From: Actinoplanes liguriensis
GTDB lineage: Bacteria; Actinomycetota; Actinomycetes; Mycobacteriales; Micromonosporaceae
Reading direction: 5' to 3'
Length of the DNA stretch: 5,811 nucleotides
Assembly: GCA_000715855.1 (NCBI GenBank)
Contig: KL571400.1
Span: 20,236 to 26,046, forward strand
Under the pieces are notes generated by a model. It worked only from the letters and a program-made list of their open reading frames with translations. It was not told the origin of the DNA and did no database searches. Positions 1 to 5,459 of the stretch are shown piece after piece. The number at the start of each line of letters is the position of its first letter. Position 1 is the stretch's first letter. Both the position numbers and the translations under genes were made by a program.

Positions 1-3
1 CCG

Positions 4-1062
4 CTACAGTGGCCGGGTCAGCGGCCGGACCGAGTCGCGGACCACGATGTGGGTGCCGAGCATCGCCCGCACCGGTGCGTCGTCCGCCCCCCGCACGGCC
101 AGCCGCACCGCCGCCCGCCCCAGCTCCTCCGCCGGGATGTGCACCGTGGTCAGCCCGATGTCCGCCGCGAACGGATCGTCGTTGTAGCCCACCATCGACA
201 CGTCCTCCGGCACCCGCAACCCGGCTTCCCGCAATGCCTGCAGCGCACCGGCCGCCACCAGGTCGTCGCCGGCGAACACCGCCGTGAAGTCGGGCGCCCC
301 GGCCGCCAGCCGCTCCCGCATCATCCGATACCCGGCCGGCCGGCCGAACCCGCCGGGCACCTCCAGCCCCGGATCGACCGGGACCCGGTGGTCCGCGAGC
401 GCCCGGCGGTACCCGTCGACCCGGGCGTCCGCGGTGGTCCCGCCCGGGCTGCTGCCCAGGAACAGGATCCGCCGGTGGCCGGCGGAGAGCAGATGGCTGG
501 TCACCGCGTACGCGCCGCCGGCGTTGTCGTACTCCGCGGTGAGCGCCGGGACGTCCGGGCCGAGCGCGGGGCGGCCGCAGAGCACCAGGCGGGTGCCGGC
601 CGCCGAGAGGGCGTGCGCGTACTGCGTCATCCGGGCGGTGTAGTCCTCGGACGGCACCACACTGCCGACCAGGATCACCGCGTCGGCGCGCTGCTCGCGC
701 ATCAGCTTGACGATGGCCAGCTCGCGCGCCGGGTCGCCGCCGGTGGTGCAGATCAGGCAGAGCCGGCCGTCCTCGGCCGCCTGCTCCTCGGCGCCCTGCG
801 CGACGTACGCGTAGAACGGCGCGGTCACCGCGTCGACCACCACGGCGATCATCTTGGCGCTGATCCCGGCGAGCGCGCGGGCGTGCACGTTCACCACGTA
901 GTCGAGGTCGCGGACGGCCCGCATCACCTTGGAGCGGGTGGCCGGTGCGGTCGGATAGTTGCCGGCCAGCACGCGGGAGACGGTCGCGACCGACACCCCT
1001 GCTCGGGCGGCGACGTCCCGGATGGTGACGCCCTCGTTCCTGTCCGTCCTGCCTCGGGGCAA
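4..1062 (-). CDS. LacI/GalR-family transcriptional repressor
   Basis: This 352-residue protein is a sugar-responsive DNA-binding repressor, most likely of the divergent beta-galactosidase gene. Residues 12-33 (TIRDVAARAGVSVATVSRVL) are the LacI-type helix-turn-helix, and residues 54-66 with ARAL form the hinge helix that inserts in the minor groove. Residues 70-345 are the periplasmic-binding-protein-like effector domain; RVDGYRRAL (215-223) and VSMVGYNDDPFA (288-299) are family landmarks. Length is normal for the family. The start is a TTG: there is no in-frame ATG or GTG upstream before a stop, and a purine-rich GGGGAGAGGG lies 7 nt before the TTG. The gene is complete, with its TAG stop at 4-6. 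The palindrome between the two genes is its likely binding site, so autoregulation is plausible. The effector is unknown; a galactoside is inferred from the neighbour only. Confidence 0.93.
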   Translation of the reverse strand: MPRGRTDRNEGVTIRDVAARAGVSVATVSRVLAGNYPTAPATRSKVMRAVRDLDYVVNVHARALAGISAKMIAVVVDAVTAPFYAYVAQGAEEQAAEDGRLCLICTTGGDPARELAIVKLMREQRADAVILVGSVVPSEDYTARMTQYAHALSAAGTRLVLCGRPALGPDVPALTAEYDNAGGAYAVTSHLLSAGHRRILFLGSSPGGTTADARVDGYRRALADHRVPVDPGLEVPGGFGRPAGYRMMRERLAAGAPDFTAVFAGDDLVAAGALQALREAGLRVPEDVSMVGYNDDPFAADIGLTTVHIPAEELGRAAVRLAVRGADDAPVRAMLGTHIVVRDSVRPLTRPL

Positions 1063-1069
1063 CGGCCCG

Positions 1070-1079
1070 CCCTCTCCCC
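1070..1079 (-). promoter_or_regulatory. Ribosome binding site of the lacI-type gene
   Basis: On the minus strand this reads GGGGAGAGGG and ends 7 nt before a TTG codon. It is the only good Shine-Dalgarno candidate near the 5' end and supports the TTG start, which gives just 11 residues before the conserved helix-turn-helix. Confidence 0.6.
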
Positions 1080-1134
1080 GTCGGTGACCGATCGTCTCGC
1101 CCGCCCGGCCACCTTCGCCCGGCAGGTCATCGGG

Positions 1135-1140
1135 AGCATA
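1135..1140 (-). promoter_or_regulatory. Putative -10 box of the lacI-type gene
   Basis: On the minus strand this reads TATGCT, a good match to the actinobacterial TAnnnT -10 element. It would give a leader of about 65 nt carrying the ribosome binding site. There is no convincing -35 (TAGTCG at 1158-1163 at best). The divergent operator would then lie at or just upstream of the -35 region, which would allow autoregulation. Promoter assignment by motif only. Confidence 0.4.
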
Positions 1141-1161
1141 GTTTCCGTGCCCGACGACGAC

Positions 1162-1167
1162 TATAGT
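1162..1167 (+). promoter_or_regulatory. Putative -10 box of the beta-galactosidase gene
   Basis: TATAGT lies 11 nt before the ATG and would place transcription start about 4-5 nt before the start codon. A second, weaker box, TAACCG at 1167-1172, lies exactly six bases before the ATG and would give a fully leaderless mRNA. Both lie inside or touch the LacI-type operator, so repressor binding would directly block polymerase. I see no -35 resembling TTGACA. Confidence 0.45.
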
Positions 1168-1180
1168 AACCGTTTACTAT
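1163..1180. promoter_or_regulatory. LacI-family operator overlapping the beta-galactosidase start codon
   Basis: The sequence ATAGTAACCGTTTACTAT has two perfect 7-bp arms (ATAGTAA/TTACTAT) around a four-base centre with CG in the middle; 16 of 18 bases are symmetric. An even-length palindrome with central CG and GTAA/TTAC half-sites is the usual operator form of LacI/GalR proteins. It sits between a LacI-family gene and a glycosidase gene, covers the candidate -10 region and includes the A and T of the ATG at 1179. It is therefore very likely the site through which the repressor controls the beta-galactosidase. I noticed no second copy in the intergenic region. Confidence 0.8.
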
Positions 1181-2891
1181 GAGCTTCTCGATCGAGGGCG
1201 CGAGCTTCCTGCGCGACGGCCGCCCGCACCGCATTCTCTCCGGCGGCCTGCACTATTTCCGGGTCCTCCCGCAGCAGTGGGAGCACCGGCTCGGCATGCT
1301 CCGGGCGATGGGCCTGAACACCGTGGAGACCTACGTCCCGTGGAACTACCACGAGCCACGGCCGGGACAGGTGGCCAGGCTGGCCGAGTTGACGGACTTC
1401 CTCGACGCGGCCGCCGGGCTCGGGCTCGACGCGATCGTGCGCCCCGGGCCGTACATCTGCGCCGAATGGGACAACGGCGGTCTCCCGGCCTGGCTCACCG
1501 CGCGGGTCGGCCGCCGCATCCGGTCCGCCGACCCGGACTACCTGGAGGCCGTCGACGCCTGGTTCGACCGGCTCATCCCGCTGATCGCCGGCCGCCAGGT
1601 CACCCGTGGCGGCAACGTGATCATGGTGCAGGTGGAGAACGAGTACGGCTCGTTCGGCAGCGACCGGGCGTACCTCCGGCACCTCGCCGACGGGCTGGCC
1701 CGCCGGGGCATCGACGTGCCGCTGTTCACCTCGGACGGCCCGGACGACTTCATGCTCACCGGCGGCAGCCTCGACGGCGTCCTCGCCACCGTCAACTTCG
1801 GCTCGGACCCGGAGTCGGCGCTGGCCGCGCTGCCGGCCGGCCGCCCGCGGATGTGCATGGAGTTCTGGGACGGCTGGTTCGACCACTGGGGTGACGAGCA
1901 CGTCACCCGTGACCCGGCGGACGCCGCCGGCGTGCTCGACCGGATCCTGGCCTCCGGCGCCTCGGTGAACCTCTACATGGCGCACGGCGGCACCAACTTC
2001 GGCACCACGGCCGGCGCCAACCTCGGCGGCGCACACCACGACGGCGCCTTCCAGCCGACGGTCACCTCCTACGACTACGACGCCCCGATCGACGAGCGCG
2101 GCGCCGCCACCGAGAAGTTCCGGCTCTTCCGCGACGTCCTGCGCCGGCACGGCGCCGCGCCCACCGAGCCACCACCCCTGCCGTCGCTGCTGCCGCCCGC
2201 CCGGCTCCCCGTCTCGGATCAGGCTCCCCGGTACGACGGTCCGCGCGCCCACCACCCGTTCCCGCCCACCTTCGACGAGCTGGGTGTCACGCACGGCCTG
2301 GTCAGCTACCGTTTCCAGATCCCCGGCCCGCGCGCCGCCCAGCCGCTGACCGTCGACGGCCTGCATGACCGCGCCCACGTCACGATCAACGGCGAGCCGG
2401 CCGGCATCCTCGAGCGCGACGGCGTCACCAGCCTCGACGTGACCGGGCCGGCCACCGTGGAACTGCTGGTCGAGTCGATGGGGCGGGTCAACTACGGTCC
2501 GCGCGTCGGTGAGCCGAAGGGGATCGCCGGCGGCGTCCGGCACGAACGGCAGTACGTGCACGGCTGCACGACGTACGTCATGGATCTGGAAAGCCCCCGC
2601 CCACAGTGGGAGAGCAGCGAGGCGCAACCCGTCACCGGGCCGGCGTTCTTCCGCTTCCGCCTGGCGACCGCCGAGCCGGGCGACGCCTATCTGGCCTTGC
2701 CCGGCTGGGGGAAGGGCTACGTCTGGGTCAACGGTTTCGGCCTCGGCCGGTTCTGGGACCGCGGGCCGCAGCGGACCCTCTACCTGCCCTGGCCGCTGCT
2801 GCGCCGGGGCGACAACGAGATCGTCGTGCTGGAGCTGGACGGCCGGCGCACCGGCGCCGTCGAGATCACCGATCGGCCGGACCTGGGGTGA
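1179..2891 (+). CDS. Beta-galactosidase, glycoside hydrolase family 35
   Basis: This 570-residue enzyme should remove terminal beta-linked galactose from galactosides by a retaining mechanism. The N-terminal TIM barrel (about 1-330) has the GH35 signatures ILSGGLHYFRV (19-29), TYVPWNYHEP (51-60), GPYICAEWDNGGLPAWL (90-106) and YMAHGGTNFG (266-275). The expected acid/base is Glu155 in ENEYG and the nucleophile Glu228 in MEFWDGWFDHWG. A proline-rich linker (about 337-365) leads to C-terminal beta-sandwich/galactose-binding-like domains with GWGKGYVWVNGFGLGRFW (509-526). There is no signal peptide, so it is probably cytoplasmic. At about 570 residues it is a compact family member. ATG at 1179 is the only possible start: an in-frame TAA lies 12 nt upstream, and the GH35 domain begins within the first residues. 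No Shine-Dalgarno precedes it. It is divergent from the LacI-type gene. Natural substrate unknown. Confidence 0.95.
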   Translation: MSFSIEGASFLRDGRPHRILSGGLHYFRVLPQQWEHRLGMLRAMGLNTVETYVPWNYHEPRPGQVARLAELTDFLDAAAGLGLDAIVRPGPYICAEWDNGGLPAWLTARVGRRIRSADPDYLEAVDAWFDRLIPLIAGRQVTRGGNVIMVQVENEYGSFGSDRAYLRHLADGLARRGIDVPLFTSDGPDDFMLTGGSLDGVLATVNFGSDPESALAALPAGRPRMCMEFWDGWFDHWGDEHVTRDPADAAGVLDRILASGASVNLYMAHGGTNFGTTAGANLGGAHHDGAFQPTVTSYDYDAPIDERGAATEKFRLFRDVLRRHGAAPTEPPPLPSLLPPARLPVSDQAPRYDGPRAHHPFPPTFDELGVTHGLVSYRFQIPGPRAAQPLTVDGLHDRAHVTINGEPAGILERDGVTSLDVTGPATVELLVESMGRVNYGPRVGEPKGIAGGVRHERQYVHGCTTYVMDLESPRPQWESSEAQPVTGPAFFRFRLATAEPGDAYLALPGWGKGYVWVNGFGLGRFWDRGPQRTLYLPWPLLRRGDNEIVVLELDGRRTGAVEITDRPDLG

Positions 2892-2915
2892 GCCCACGGG
2901 CTTACGTCCGTGGGC
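2892..2915 (+). terminator. Stem-loop directly after the beta-galactosidase stop
   Basis: Perfect 8-bp arms GCCCACGG (2892-2899) and CCGTGGGC (2908-2915) start at the base after the stop codon. One further G-U and one C-G pair can reduce the loop to four bases. No U-tract follows, which is common for actinobacterial terminators. It is likely to end or stabilise the beta-galactosidase mRNA and separates it from the methyltransferase gene. The right arm overlaps a smaller alternative hairpin, GGCCG-ATT-CGGCC (2913-2925). Confidence 0.55.
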
Positions 2916-2940
2916 CGATTCGGCCGGGGCCCGGGGCGCC

Positions 2941-2946
2941 TACCTT
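2941..2946 (+). promoter_or_regulatory. Putative -10 box of the methyltransferase gene
   Basis: TACCTT fits TAnnnT and ends exactly six bases before the GTG at 2953. That spacing puts the transcription start on the start codon, the hallmark of leaderless actinobacterial genes. No Shine-Dalgarno is present, which agrees with this. No clear -35 is seen. Confidence 0.5.
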
Positions 2947-2952
2947 GAGCGC

Positions 2953-3672
2953 GTGATGATTGTCGATGCTGCTGCCCGGGCGCTGTCGCGCCACACCCGT
3001 TACCTGGACGACGAGTTCCACACGCTCGGCGGGCTGGTCCGCCGCGGGGACGTCTGCCTGGACGCCGGCGCGGCGGCCGGGCTCTACAGCCAGGCGCTGT
3101 CGCGGCTGGTCGGGCCGGACGGCGTCGTGCACGCCGTGGAGCCGCTGACCTTCTCGCACCCGTTCTGGTCGCGGGTCCTCGGCGCCCGCCGGCGCGGCAA
3201 CGTCCACCATCACGCGGTGGCGCTGGGCGCCGAGCCGGGGCGGGCCGCGATGCGCGTCCCGCACGGCCCGAAGGGGCCCGCGACCAGCCGATCGTTCCTC
3301 GACTGGAAGAGCCACGGGGTCGGCTCCAACGCCGGCTATGCCCGCCACGAGGAGGTGCTGGTCGACGTCGCGACGGTCGACGGCCTGGTCACCGCGGCCG
3401 GCCTGACCCGCCTCGACTTCGTGAAGATCGACGTGGAGGGCGGCGAGCTGCACGTCCTGCACGGGGCCGCCGCGACCGTGGACCGGTTCCGCCCGTCGAT
3501 GTTCATCGAGATCGAGGCAAGGCACACCGAGCGGTACGACTATGCGCCCGCCGACGTCGTCGCCTGGCTCACCGCCCGCGGCTACCGGATGTACGCCTGG
3601 CACCGCGGCTGGAAGCAGACCGACCGGGTGTGCGCCCACGCCAACAACTACCTGTTCCGGGCGGCCCCCTGA
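2953..3672 (+). CDS. FkbM-family SAM-dependent methyltransferase
   Basis: This 239-residue protein has the Rossmann-type methyltransferase fold of the FkbM family, whose members methylate hydroxyl groups on sugars, polyketides and other small molecules. SAM-binding motif I is VCLDAGAAAGLYS (34-46) and the acidic end of strand 2 is VEP (62-64). The family motif FVKIDVEGGELHVLHGA spans 156-172, and MFIEIE (183-188) is a later conserved strand. Motif I has Ala41 where DxGAN usually has Asn, a mild departure. The start is GTG 2953 (ATG 2956 also possible), chosen because a TAnnnT box lies six bases upstream. The open frame continues far upstream into the beta-galactosidase gene, but that part is a shadow frame. 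No glycosyltransferase or polyketide gene is adjacent, so the substrate cannot be named. It lies between two stem-loops and is probably transcribed alone. Confidence 0.85.
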   Translation: MMIVDAAARALSRHTRYLDDEFHTLGGLVRRGDVCLDAGAAAGLYSQALSRLVGPDGVVHAVEPLTFSHPFWSRVLGARRRGNVHHHAVALGAEPGRAAMRVPHGPKGPATSRSFLDWKSHGVGSNAGYARHEEVLVDVATVDGLVTAAGLTRLDFVKIDVEGGELHVLHGAAATVDRFRPSMFIEIEARHTERYDYAPADVVAWLTARGYRMYAWHRGWKQTDRVCAHANNYLFRAAP

Positions 3673-3674
3673 GC

Positions 3675-3697
3675 GGCCGGGGTCCACTACCCCGGCC
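3675..3697 (+). terminator. Stem-loop after the methyltransferase gene
   Basis: Perfect 9-bp arms GGCCGGGGT (3675-3683) and ACCCCGGCC (3689-3697) flank a five-base loop and begin 3 nt after the TGA stop. This very stable hairpin lacks a U-tract but is well placed as a terminator. A second, interrupted hairpin (arms GCGGAG 3712-3717 and CTCCGC 3735-3740, with an inner CCGG/CCGG pair) follows in the same gap. Confidence 0.6.
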
Positions 3698-3753
3698 CGG
3701 GCCTCGCCGACGCGGAGAAACCGGCCCTGCCGGGCTCCGCCGTGGCGGGTATC

Positions 3754-3759
3754 TAGGCT
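3754..3759 (+). promoter_or_regulatory. Putative -10 box of the pyridoxal kinase gene
   Basis: TAGGCT matches TAnnnT and ends exactly six bases before the ATG at 3766, so the transcript should begin at the start codon. The purines GGGG at 3760-3763 are too close to the ATG to act as a good Shine-Dalgarno. This repeats the arrangement seen at the methyltransferase gene. Confidence 0.55.
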
Positions 3760-3765
3760 GGGGTC

Positions 3766-4617
3766 ATGAAGGTTCTGTCCATCCAGTCGGCGGTGGCCCA
3801 CGGGCACGTCGGCAACTCCGCGGCCGTCTTCCCGTTGCAGCGCATCGGCGTCGAGGTCGTCCCGGTCCCCACGGTCAACTTCTCCAACCACACCGGCTAC
3901 GGCGCCTGGCGCGGGCCGCTCATCGCGCCGGCGGACGTGGCGGAGATCCTGCTCGGTGTCGAGGAGCGGGGCGTGTTCCCGCAGGTCGACGCGGTGCTCT
4001 CCGGGTATCAGGGCGGGGCGGGCATCGCCGACGTGATCATCGACGCGGTGCGCCGGGTGAAGGCCGCCAACCCGTCGGCGGTCTACGCCTGCGACCCGGT
4101 CATGGGCAACGCCAAGTCGGGCTGTTTCGTCGCCCCGGAGATCCCCGTCCTGCTGCGCGACCGGGTCGTGCCGGTCGCCGACATCATCACGCCGAACCAG
4201 TTCGAGCTGGGCTTCCTGACCGGCACCGAGCCGGCGAGCATCGAGTCGACCCTCGCCTCGGCCGACCTGGCCCGCGGCATGGGCCCGTCGACCGTGCTGG
4301 TCACCAGCGTGGAGCGGCCCGACCGGGAGGAGGGCACGATCGAGATGCTGGTCGTGGACGACTCCGGCGCGTGGATCGTGACGACCCCGCACCTGCCGTT
4401 CAAGGCGAACGGGTCCGGTGACGTGACGGCGGCCCTGTTCACCGCGCACTACGTGCGGACCGGGAGCGCGGCGACCGCCCTGGAGCGCACGGCGTCCAGC
4501 GTCTTCGACCTGATCGAGACCACGTTCCGCTCCGGCGAGCGGGAGCTGCGGCTCGTGCAGGCGCAGGAGTTCTACGCCTCGCCGCGGATGCAGTTCAGCG
4601 CGAAGCAGGTGCGCTGA
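3766..4617 (+). CDS. pdxY: Pyridoxal kinase (PdxY/PLK type)
   Basis: This 283-residue kinase should phosphorylate pyridoxal with ATP to pyridoxal 5'-phosphate in the vitamin B6 salvage pathway, in the cytoplasm. It belongs to the ribokinase superfamily. Landmarks: IQSAVAHGHVGNSAA (6-20), with the substrate-pocket Ser8; TVNFSNHTGYGAW (36-48); LSGYQGG (78-84); CDPVMG (109-114); and the anion-hole motif NGSGDVTAALF (215-225) with catalytic Asp219. The length and the C-terminal FSAKQVR ending agree with remembered E. coli PdxY, which ends FSATKL, so the stop is natural and not a truncation. The start ATG follows a TAnnnT box by six bases and precedes the conserved VLSIQS strand directly. No other B6 gene is adjacent. 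A role on pyridoxine or hydroxymethylpyrimidine is less likely given the PLK-type motifs. Confidence 0.93.
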   Translation: MKVLSIQSAVAHGHVGNSAAVFPLQRIGVEVVPVPTVNFSNHTGYGAWRGPLIAPADVAEILLGVEERGVFPQVDAVLSGYQGGAGIADVIIDAVRRVKAANPSAVYACDPVMGNAKSGCFVAPEIPVLLRDRVVPVADIITPNQFELGFLTGTEPASIESTLASADLARGMGPSTVLVTSVERPDREEGTIEMLVVDDSGAWIVTTPHLPFKANGSGDVTAALFTAHYVRTGSAATALERTASSVFDLIETTFRSGERELRLVQAQEFYASPRMQFSAKQVR

Positions 4618-4686
4618 CCCCAGCCCCAGGACCCGGGCGGAGGACGCGAAGCGGGTGCGCTGAGCCGAGGCCCGGCCGGAGGACGC
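4599..4686 (+). repeat. Degenerate tandem duplication over the pyridoxal kinase 3' end
   Basis: The 19 bases at 4599-4617, ending in the gene's TGA stop, recur at 4645-4663 with one mismatch (CGCGAAGCAGGTGCGCTGA against CGCGAAGCGGGTGCGCTGA). The following part also recurs: CCCGGGCGGAGGACGC (4632-4647) against CCCGGCCGGAGGACGC (4671-4686), 15 of 16 bases equal. The two units are about 46 and 39-42 bp, the second having lost a few bases in the middle. The second unit carries a copy of the last codons and stop that is not used. Confidence 0.75.
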
Positions 4687-4687
4687 T

Positions 4688-4703
4688 TATGCTGCCGTAA
4701 CAG
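4688..4703 (+). promoter_or_regulatory. Candidate promoter boxes of the VanZ-family gene
   Basis: TATGCT at 4688-4693 is a good TAnnnT -10 and would start transcription near 4700, giving a short leader. TAACAG at 4698-4703 is a poorer match but lies six bases before the GTG at 4710, the leaderless spacing seen at two upstream genes. The sequence does not decide between them. No Shine-Dalgarno is seen near either start. Confidence 0.35.
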
Positions 4704-4709
4704 GCCGGC

Positions 4710-5399
4710 GTGTTCAATGGCCGCGTGAACGACACCGTGTCCCTGTCTGCCCCGCCCCGCCGTACGCGAATAGTCGTGTTTTCGATCGTGGTGGTTCTGG
4801 CCGTCGCCGGGAGTGCCCTGTTCCTCCTGCGGCGGATGCTCCTGATGGCCGCGCCGCGATGCCTGGCCGGGCACTGGCACGGCTGCTACGACACCGACAA
4901 CGGCGTCGTGCTGATGATGGTGGTCGGGCTGCCGGTCGCCGGCCTGGCGGTGTGGGCGCTCGCGAGTGTCCGGCGCGGGGCCGGCACGGCGGCGGCGTGG
5001 CGGAGGTCGCTGGCCGAGGTGGCCATCGTCTACGGCACGGTGCCGATGGTGTGGCTGACCATGATGCCCGGCCCGGGCGCCGGTCTCGTCGCCGGCCGGG
5101 TGAGCCTGGTGCCGCTGCGTGACCTGGCCACGATGGGGACGCTCGGGATCGCCGGCAACCTGGTGATCTTCGCGGCGCTGGGCTTCTTCGCGCCGATCCG
5201 GTTCCCGGCGCTGGCCTCCGTGCCGCGGGTCCTGGCGCTCGGCGCCGGCTGCTCGGCCCTGGTCGAGATCGGACAGTACGTCTTCCAGCTCGACCGGGTG
5301 TCGTCGATCGACGACGTGCTGGTCAACGCGGTCGGCGCGGGGCTGGCCGGGCTCGCCTCCTACCGCTGGCACGCCCGGCCACGCCCGGCAGCGTGCTAA
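4710..5399 (+). CDS. VanZ-family integral membrane protein
   Basis: This 229-residue membrane protein carries a VanZ-like domain in its C-terminal half. VanZ of Tn1546 gives low-level teicoplanin resistance by an unresolved mechanism; most chromosomal homologues have no known role. Hydrophobic segments lie near residues 21-40, 65-87, 102-119, 143-161, 171-188 and 203-217. The family pattern is visible in SLVPLRDL (132-139), GNLVIFAALGFFAP (149-162), CSALVEIGQYVFQLDRVSSIDDVLVNAVGAGLAG (181-214) with conserved Glu186, Gln189, Arg196, Asp201/Asp202 and Asn206. The loop near 47-61 has two Cys (51, 59) that could pair outside the cell. GTG 4710 is chosen with little certainty; GTG 4725, in frame, would remove five residues. 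No vanHAX-type resistance genes are nearby, so resistance should not be assumed. Confidence 0.85.
   Translation: MFNGRVNDTVSLSAPPRRTRIVVFSIVVVLAVAGSALFLLRRMLLMAAPRCLAGHWHGCYDTDNGVVLMMVVGLPVAGLAVWALASVRRGAGTAAAWRRSLAEVAIVYGTVPMVWLTMMPGPGAGLVAGRVSLVPLRDLATMGTLGIAGNLVIFAALGFFAPIRFPALASVPRVLALGAGCSALVEIGQYVFQLDRVSSIDDVLVNAVGAGLAGLASYRWHARPRPAAC
5369..5396 (+). terminator. Possible stem-loop at the end of the VanZ-family gene
   Basis: Arms GCACGC (5369-5374) and GCGTGC (5391-5396) with inner CCGG pairs (5375-5378 with 5385-5388) can form a 10-bp stem with a two-base bulge and a six-base loop. It overlaps the last codons and ends at the TAA stop, followed by AAGG and no U-tract. Within coding DNA of this GC content such a structure may be chance. 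Confidence 0.3.
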
Positions 5400-5418
5400 A
5401 GGCTTAACCTGGCTGCCC

Positions 5419-5424
5419 TAGGGT
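5419..5424 (+). promoter_or_regulatory. Putative -10 box of the LuxR-family regulator gene
   Basis: TAGGGT fits TAnnnT and would start transcription near 5431, leaving a leader of about 29 nt with a weak purine-rich stretch (GGGGCGAGA, 5449-5457) before the GTG at 5460. An upstream alternative is TAACCT at 5405-5410. The first box lies in the 8-bp palindrome CCCTAGGG (5416-5423), which could be chance. Confidence 0.4.
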
Positions 5425-5459
5425 CGGACTGTCATCCAGGCCGGCGACGGGGCGAGAGC

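Noticed and set aside
49..1182. Long open frame on the + strand opposite the LacI-type gene
   Set aside because: Its translation is rich in Arg, Pro, His and Gly with no recognisable motif, and it lies fully opposite a clear LacI-family gene. It is a shadow caused by high GC.
1591..1613. Inverted repeat GCCGCCA/TGGCGGC with a nine-base loop
   Set aside because: It lies inside the beta-galactosidase coding region near conserved residues and is of a size expected by chance at this GC content.
1161..2897. 578-codon open frame on the minus strand opposite the beta-galactosidase
   Set aside because: It mirrors the GH35 gene over its whole length, shows no family motif and has the low-complexity composition of an antisense GC-rich frame.
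2509..2952. N-terminal extension of the methyltransferase frame into the beta-galactosidase gene
   Set aside because: The extension is Arg/Ser/Pro-rich nonsense in another frame of the GH35 gene; methyltransferase homology and the promoter-like box point to a start at 2953.
3712..3740. Second interrupted hairpin before the pyridoxal kinase as a possible riboswitch
   Set aside because: It lies upstream of the predicted transcription start at 3766, so it would not be in the kinase mRNA, and it is too short and simple for a known riboswitch class.
2902..4449. 515-codon minus-strand open frame across the methyltransferase and kinase genes
   Set aside because: It spans two clear genes and the gap with stem-loops between them, and its translation looks like a shadow frame (many His, Arg, Asp, Gly, no motif).
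4572..5372. 266-codon minus-strand frame opposite the VanZ-family gene
   Set aside because: The + strand protein has clear membrane segments and VanZ motifs; the antisense frame has none.
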